A stretch of DNA of 9,587 nt. Source: Gracilibacteraceae bacterium. Its GTDB lineage: Bacteria > Bacillota > Desulfitobacteriia > Desulfitobacteriales > Syntrophobotulaceae. Under the pieces are notes generated by a model that searched no databases, was not told the DNA's origin, and saw nothing but the letters and a program-made list of their open reading frames with translations. Below are positions 5,818-9,587 of the stretch, one piece after another. The stretch is from the NCBI GenBank assembly GCA_031263945.1, contig JAISEW010000086.1, forward strand, positions 1-9,587. Reading direction: 5' to 3'. Each line of letters begins with the position of its first letter. The stretch's first letter is position 1. Both the position numbers and the translations under genes were made by a program.

Positions 5818-5862
5818 AGTTAGTCATAGCTAATTGATCGAGAGAAAAGGAGACTGCCCGAC

Positions 5863-7746
5863 ATGGAGAACAACAGCGAATTGCAGGACCAAAGCGCGCG
5901 GCAGGAAAAACCGCGCAAAAAAGGCGTCGCGCGGCTGCTGGAACTCGGCGCGCGCAAAAAAGGCCTGATCGTATCTTCCTGCGCGCTGGCCGTCGTCAGC
6001 GCCGCGGCGTCGCTGGCGCCGTTCGTCGCCATCTATTACATCATCCGGGAGCTCGTCCTCCATTTCGCCGACCTGGGGGCGCTCGACACGGCGCGCATGA
6101 CCGGTCTGGGCTGGCTGGCGGCGGGAAGCGCGGTCGCCGCGATCATGCTCAATTTTCTCGCCCTGATGTGCAGCCATTTCGCCGCCTTCAAGACGCAGTA
6201 CGAACTCAAACTGGAGTACGCGGCGCATATCGCCTCTTTGCCCCTGGGCTTCCACAGCGCGAACTCCACGGGCAAACTGCGCAAGATCGTGGATGAGAAC
6301 ATCGAAAAACTGGAGGGTTTTGTGGCCCACCAGCTGCCGGACATGGCCGCCTCCTTCGCCATGCCGGTCGTCACTTTGGCCGTGCTGTTCGTCTTCGACT
6401 GGCGGCTGGGGCTGGCGAGCTTCGTCCCCATCGTCGCCGCCTACCTCATTCAGATGGCGGCCTACGGCGGCGATAAGGCGCAAAAATTCATCAAGCTGTA
6501 TCAGGATTCGCTGGAGGATCTGACCAACGCTTCCGTGGAGTATGTGCGCGGGATCTCGGTGGTCAAGGCCTTCAACCAGACCATCTTTTCCTTCCGCAAA
6601 TTCCACCAAACCATCACGGATTACGGCCGGTTCGTCAAAGCCTACACCATTTCCTTCGAAAAATATATGGCGCTCTTCATGGTCATTATCGGCCACGTGT
6701 ATGTCTTCCTGATCCCCGCGATCATTCTCTTGGCGGGCGGGGCGGAGGACTACGCGGAGTTCGCGCTGGCGGCCGTGTTCTACATCGTGTTTTCCTTTTC
6801 GCTGGTGACGCCGTTCACAAAACTCATGTATGTCTCCTCCCTCGGCACGCAGATCGCCGACGGCATCGAGCGCATGGACGGAATGCTGGCCGTCCGGCCG
6901 CTGCCCGAAACGAAAGATCCCCAAGTATCATCAGAATATTCTGTATCATTTGAAAACGTAGTCTTCTCCTACGCGAGTGGGGAGGAAAACGTGGCGGCCG
7001 CGTTAAGCGGAGTGAGCTTCACCGCCGGGCAAGGCGAGGTCACGGCGCTGGTCGGCGCGTCCGGGAGCGGCAAGTCCACCATCGCCCATCTCATCCCGCG
7101 TTTTTACGACGTGAGCGGCGGCGCGATAAAAATCGGCGGCGTGGACATCCGCGATATGGCGAGCGACTACCTCATGTCCATCGTGGGCTTTGTTTTTCAG
7201 GACGTCTTCCTGTTCAAACAGAGCGCTCTGGACAACATCCTGATCGGCGACAAAAACGCCTCGCGGGAGCAGGCCGTCGCCGCCGCCAAAGCCGCGCAAT
7301 GCCACGAGTTCATCGAAAAACTGCCGCAGAGCTACGACACGGTCATCGGCTCCGGCGGCACGCATCTCTCCGGGGGCGAGCGTCAGCGGATCGTCATCGC
7401 GCGGGCTATTTTGAAAAACGCGCCCATCCTCGTGCTGGACGAGGCCACCGCTTTTGCCGACCCGGAAAACGAGCAGAAGATCCAGCTCGCCCTCTCGGAG
7501 CTGATGAGGGGCAAGACCGTCGTCGTCATCGCCCACCGGCTTTCCGCTGTGCGCGGCGCGGACAAGATCTTGGTGACGGACAAGGGAAAAATCGCCGAGG
7601 AAGGCGCGCATGACGCGCTCGTGCAGGCCGGTGGGCTGTACAGCCGCATGTGGGAGCAATACGCCGGGGCGACGGACTGGACGATTAGAAATACGGAGGT
7701 GGCTGCGGATGTTCGGGATCAAAAAACTGTTAAGACTATCGGATGA
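5863..7746 (+). CDS. ABC transporter, fused permease/ATPase half (YbtP/IrtA-like)
   Basis: A 627-residue half-transporter of the inner membrane. A charged N-terminal tail (1-34) precedes six membrane segments at about 36-62, 84-107, 160-178, 182-200, 268-292 and 298-320, then an ATPase domain. Nucleotide-site motifs are complete: Walker A GASGSGKST (398-406), Q-loop Q446, signature LSGGE (502-506), Walker B VLDE with catalytic E527, and H558. The D-loop reads AFADPENE where SLDPENE is usual, a variant I associate with one partner of YbtPQ/IrtAB-type siderophore importers. The ATG at 5863 follows AAAAGGAG at 10 nt. It overlaps the next ABC gene by 38 bp, and the two probably form a heterodimer. 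Import of a metal-siderophore is a family-based guess; drug or lipid export is the alternative. Confidence 0.92.
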   Translation: MENNSELQDQSARQEKPRKKGVARLLELGARKKGLIVSSCALAVVSAAASLAPFVAIYYIIRELVLHFADLGALDTARMTGLGWLAAGSAVAAIMLNFLALMCSHFAAFKTQYELKLEYAAHIASLPLGFHSANSTGKLRKIVDENIEKLEGFVAHQLPDMAASFAMPVVTLAVLFVFDWRLGLASFVPIVAAYLIQMAAYGGDKAQKFIKLYQDSLEDLTNASVEYVRGISVVKAFNQTIFSFRKFHQTITDYGRFVKAYTISFEKYMALFMVIIGHVYVFLIPAIILLAGGAEDYAEFALAAVFYIVFSFSLVTPFTKLMYVSSLGTQIADGIERMDGMLAVRPLPETKDPQVSSEYSVSFENVVFSYASGEENVAAALSGVSFTAGQGEVTALVGASGSGKSTIAHLIPRFYDVSGGAIKIGGVDIRDMASDYLMSIVGFVFQDVFLFKQSALDNILIGDKNASREQAVAAAKAAQCHEFIEKLPQSYDTVIGSGGTHLSGGERQRIVIARAILKNAPILVLDEATAFADPENEQKIQLALSELMRGKTVVVIAHRLSAVRGADKILVTDKGKIAEEGAHDALVQAGGLYSRMWEQYAGATDWTIRNTEVAADVRDQKTVKTIG

Positions 7747-9454
7747 AGGTTACGAGGGCTTAAAACGCGGCGTGTTCGCTGCGGTGCTGTCCAACCTCTG
7801 TATGTTCCTGCCTTTTGGCGTCGCCGTTATGGTGATCACTTTGCTGCTGCGGCCGCTGACGGACGGCGGAACGCTTAACGCGAGCGAGCTGTGGATTTGG
7901 CTGGGCGCGGGCGTCGCCGCCGCGATCCTGTATTTTTTCGTCTACCGCAACGAGTACCGCAAAACCTACACGGCCGCCTACAGCGAAACGGAGAAGATCC
8001 GCGTCGAGGTGGCGGAAAAACTGCGCCGTCTGCCGCTCAGTTTTTTCAACCGCAAAGACCTGTCCGAGCTGACCACCAACATCATGGGCGACTGCGCCTC
8101 CATCGAACACACCATGAGCCATGTTCTGCCGAACCTTATCGGCGGCGGCGTCACCGTCACCTTTGTCTCCGTCCTGCTGGCCTTCTACGACTGGCGCATG
8201 GCGCTGGCCCTCTTTGCCGCCCTGCCCGTCGCTTTCGGGCTGATTTTCGCGACCAAAAAACTCATGTCCATCGGAGACAGGCATGTGCAGGCCAAACTGA
8301 ACGTGGCCGAGCAGATGCAGGAGTATCTGGAAGGCATCAAGGTCGTCAAGGCCTTCGGGCTGGCGGGCGAAAAGTCGGAAGCCCTGAAAAACGCCCTGAG
8401 CGTCATGCTGAAAGAAGCGGTCACATTTGAAGCGATCGCCGGCGCCTTTGTCACGCTCGCCATGATGGTCCTGCAGGTGGGCATCGGGCTGGTGACGCTG
8501 GTGGGCGTGACGCTGCTCACGGGCGGGACGCTTTCGCCGATCGCTTTTCTGACCTTCCTGATCATCAGCGTGAAGATCTACTCGCCGATCATCGTCATCC
8601 TCACTTTGCTGCCGGAGTTTTTCTACACGCTGGTATCCACCAGGCGGATGCAGGCGCTGCGCGAGGAAAAACCCATGACCGGCGACGAGAACGCGGAATT
8701 GACCGGCTTCACGGTGGAGCTGAAAAACGTCTCTTTTGCCTATAACGACGCGGACGTCGTGCGCGACGTCAGCCTGACCATCCCGCAAAGCAGCGTGACC
8801 GCCTTGGTCGGGCCGTCCGGCAGCGGCAAGACCACCATTTCCCGCCTGATCGCCCGAGTTTGGGACGCGCGCGAGGGCGAGATCCTGATCGGCGGCCGGA
8901 ATATCCGCGAGATCGACCCGGAGCGCCTTATGAGCTATATGAGTTTTGTTTTCCAGGACGTGGTGCTTTTCAACGACACGGTGATGAACAATATCCGCGT
9001 CGGCAAAAAAGACGCCGCGGACGAGGAAATTTACGCGGCGGCGCGTCTGGCGCGGTGCGACGGGTTTATCCGCGAAATGCCGGACGGGTACGAAACCGTC
9101 GTCGGCGAAAACGGCTCCACTCTCTCGGGCGGCGAGCGTCAGCGGATCTCCATCGCCCGCGCCCTGCTGAAAAACGCGCCGATCGTCCTGCTGGACGAGG
9201 CCACCGCCAGTCTCGACCCGGAGAACGAGACGCAGATCCAAGCGGCGATCTCCGAGCTGGTCAAAGGCCGGACAGTCGTCGTCATCGCCCATCGCCTGCG
9301 CACGGTGATCGGCGCGGACAAGATCGCCGTGCTGGAGGGCGGCCGCCTGGTCGAGGAAGGTACGGGCGAGGCCCTGCTCGCCGCGGGCGGACTGTTCGCC
9401 CGGCTTTATAAAATACAGCGAGAAAGCCTCGGCTGGGCGATCGGAAAACACTGA
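7709..9454 (+). CDS. ABC transporter, fused permease/ATPase half (YbtQ/IrtB-like)
   Basis: A 581-residue half-transporter, the likely partner of the preceding protein. Six membrane segments lie at about 22-48, 62-79, 140-160, 163-181, 244-271 and 277-303. The ATPase has Walker A GPSGSGKTT (368-376), Q-loop Q416, signature LSGGE (472-476), Walker B LLDE with E497, a standard SLDPENE D-loop and H528. Both partners therefore look able to hydrolyse ATP, unlike many heterodimeric exporters with one degenerate site. The ATG at 7709 has GGAGGT (7695-7700) 8 nt upstream, inside the end of the first ABC gene. The frame is open further upstream to 7610, but that stretch has no ribosome site and only shadows the first gene. 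A terminator follows 55 bp after the stop. Confidence 0.93.
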   Translation: MFGIKKLLRLSDEGYEGLKRGVFAAVLSNLCMFLPFGVAVMVITLLLRPLTDGGTLNASELWIWLGAGVAAAILYFFVYRNEYRKTYTAAYSETEKIRVEVAEKLRRLPLSFFNRKDLSELTTNIMGDCASIEHTMSHVLPNLIGGGVTVTFVSVLLAFYDWRMALALFAALPVAFGLIFATKKLMSIGDRHVQAKLNVAEQMQEYLEGIKVVKAFGLAGEKSEALKNALSVMLKEAVTFEAIAGAFVTLAMMVLQVGIGLVTLVGVTLLTGGTLSPIAFLTFLIISVKIYSPIIVILTLLPEFFYTLVSTRRMQALREEKPMTGDENAELTGFTVELKNVSFAYNDADVVRDVSLTIPQSSVTALVGPSGSGKTTISRLIARVWDAREGEILIGGRNIREIDPERLMSYMSFVFQDVVLFNDTVMNNIRVGKKDAADEEIYAAARLARCDGFIREMPDGYETVVGENGSTLSGGERQRISIARALLKNAPIVLLDEATASLDPENETQIQAAISELVKGRTVVVIAHRLRTVIGADKIAVLEGGRLVEEGTGEALLAAGGLFARLYKIQRESLGWAIGKH

Positions 9455-9509
9455 TCTTCCGATGCTTCATTGGTGTTAGGAAGCGTTATTTTATATTTGA
9501 CGACAAAAG

Positions 9510-9545
9510 ATCAGGGAAGCCTTTGCAGCATTCCCTGATTTTTTT
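9510..9545 (+). terminator. Rho-independent terminator of the ABC operon
   Basis: ATCAGGGAA (9510-9518) and TTCCCTGAT (9531-9539) form a perfect 9-bp stem with a 12-base loop, followed by seven T (9539-9545). Flanking A and T runs could extend the stem. The position, 55 bp past the second ABC stop codon, marks the operon's end. Confidence 0.92.
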
Positions 9546-9559
9546 ACCCTTGAGAACTG

Positions 9560-9587
9560 TTGACAACCGACCGCCGGTATGTTATAT
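9560..9587 (+). promoter_or_regulatory. Promoter cut by the right edge
   Basis: TTGACA (9560-9565) is followed after 17 bp by TATAT at 9583-9587, where the window ends within the -10 hexamer. TGT just before it gives an extended -10. It would drive a plus-strand gene outside the window. Confidence 0.55.

Noticed and set aside
7760..9451. A 563-codon minus-strand open frame opposite the second ABC gene
   Set aside because: Antisense shadow in GC-rich DNA, with His/Asp/Gln-rich low-quality sequence and no domain.

Overview
The window comes from a GC-rich bacterium. Strong GGAGG-type ribosome binding sites, consensus sigma-70/sigma-A promoters, a cysteine-rich HisRS insertion and a CymR-like Rrf2 regulator beside hisS together suggest a high-GC member of the Bacillota (Clostridia or Negativicutes-like). 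The genus cannot be read from the sequence.

Left part (about 107-3120, minus strand): a housekeeping cluster transcribed right to left, hemW, then hisS, then an Rrf2/CymR-like regulator. hemW has its own promoter, and its transcript would begin in a strong hairpin. hisS has a second promoter in the 72-bp hemW-hisS gap. The regulator sits 25 bp after hisS with no promoter of its own.

Middle part (about 3187-5627): a minus-strand alpha/beta hydrolase gene and a plus-strand AraC-family regulator gene are divergent, with back-to-back consensus promoters in a 0.3-kb region. The hydrolase promoter is a near copy (about 84% over 49 columns) of the hemW promoter about 1.2 kb away. Ahead of the hydrolase lies what may be a broken or frameshifted 43-codon ORF.

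Right part (5628-9587, plus strand): the AraC gene is followed by an operon of two half-size ABC transporters whose reading frames overlap by 38 bp, ended by a clear Rho-independent terminator. An AraC regulator next to a pair of exporter-fold ABC proteins is the layout of YbtPQ/IrtAB-type siderophore-uptake loci, so iron or another small ligand is a reasonable guess, but no siderophore gene is in view. A new consensus promoter begins at the right edge.

The most interesting element is the ABC operon's 5' leader (about 5678-5817). It starts at an extended -10 promoter and folds on paper into several nested and mutually exclusive helices around a U6 tract, as expected of a riboswitch or attenuator. 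It matches no riboswitch class I could recognise by eye. It also carries a REP-like palindrome.

No gene-free stretch exceeds 300 bases. The longest are 5628-5862 (promoter and structured leader), 3042-3274 (hemW promoter, hairpin and AT-rich DNA) and 4145-4445 (divergent promoters, a repeat copy and the possible broken ORF). No tRNA, rRNA, CRISPR array, insertion sequence or phage gene was seen.
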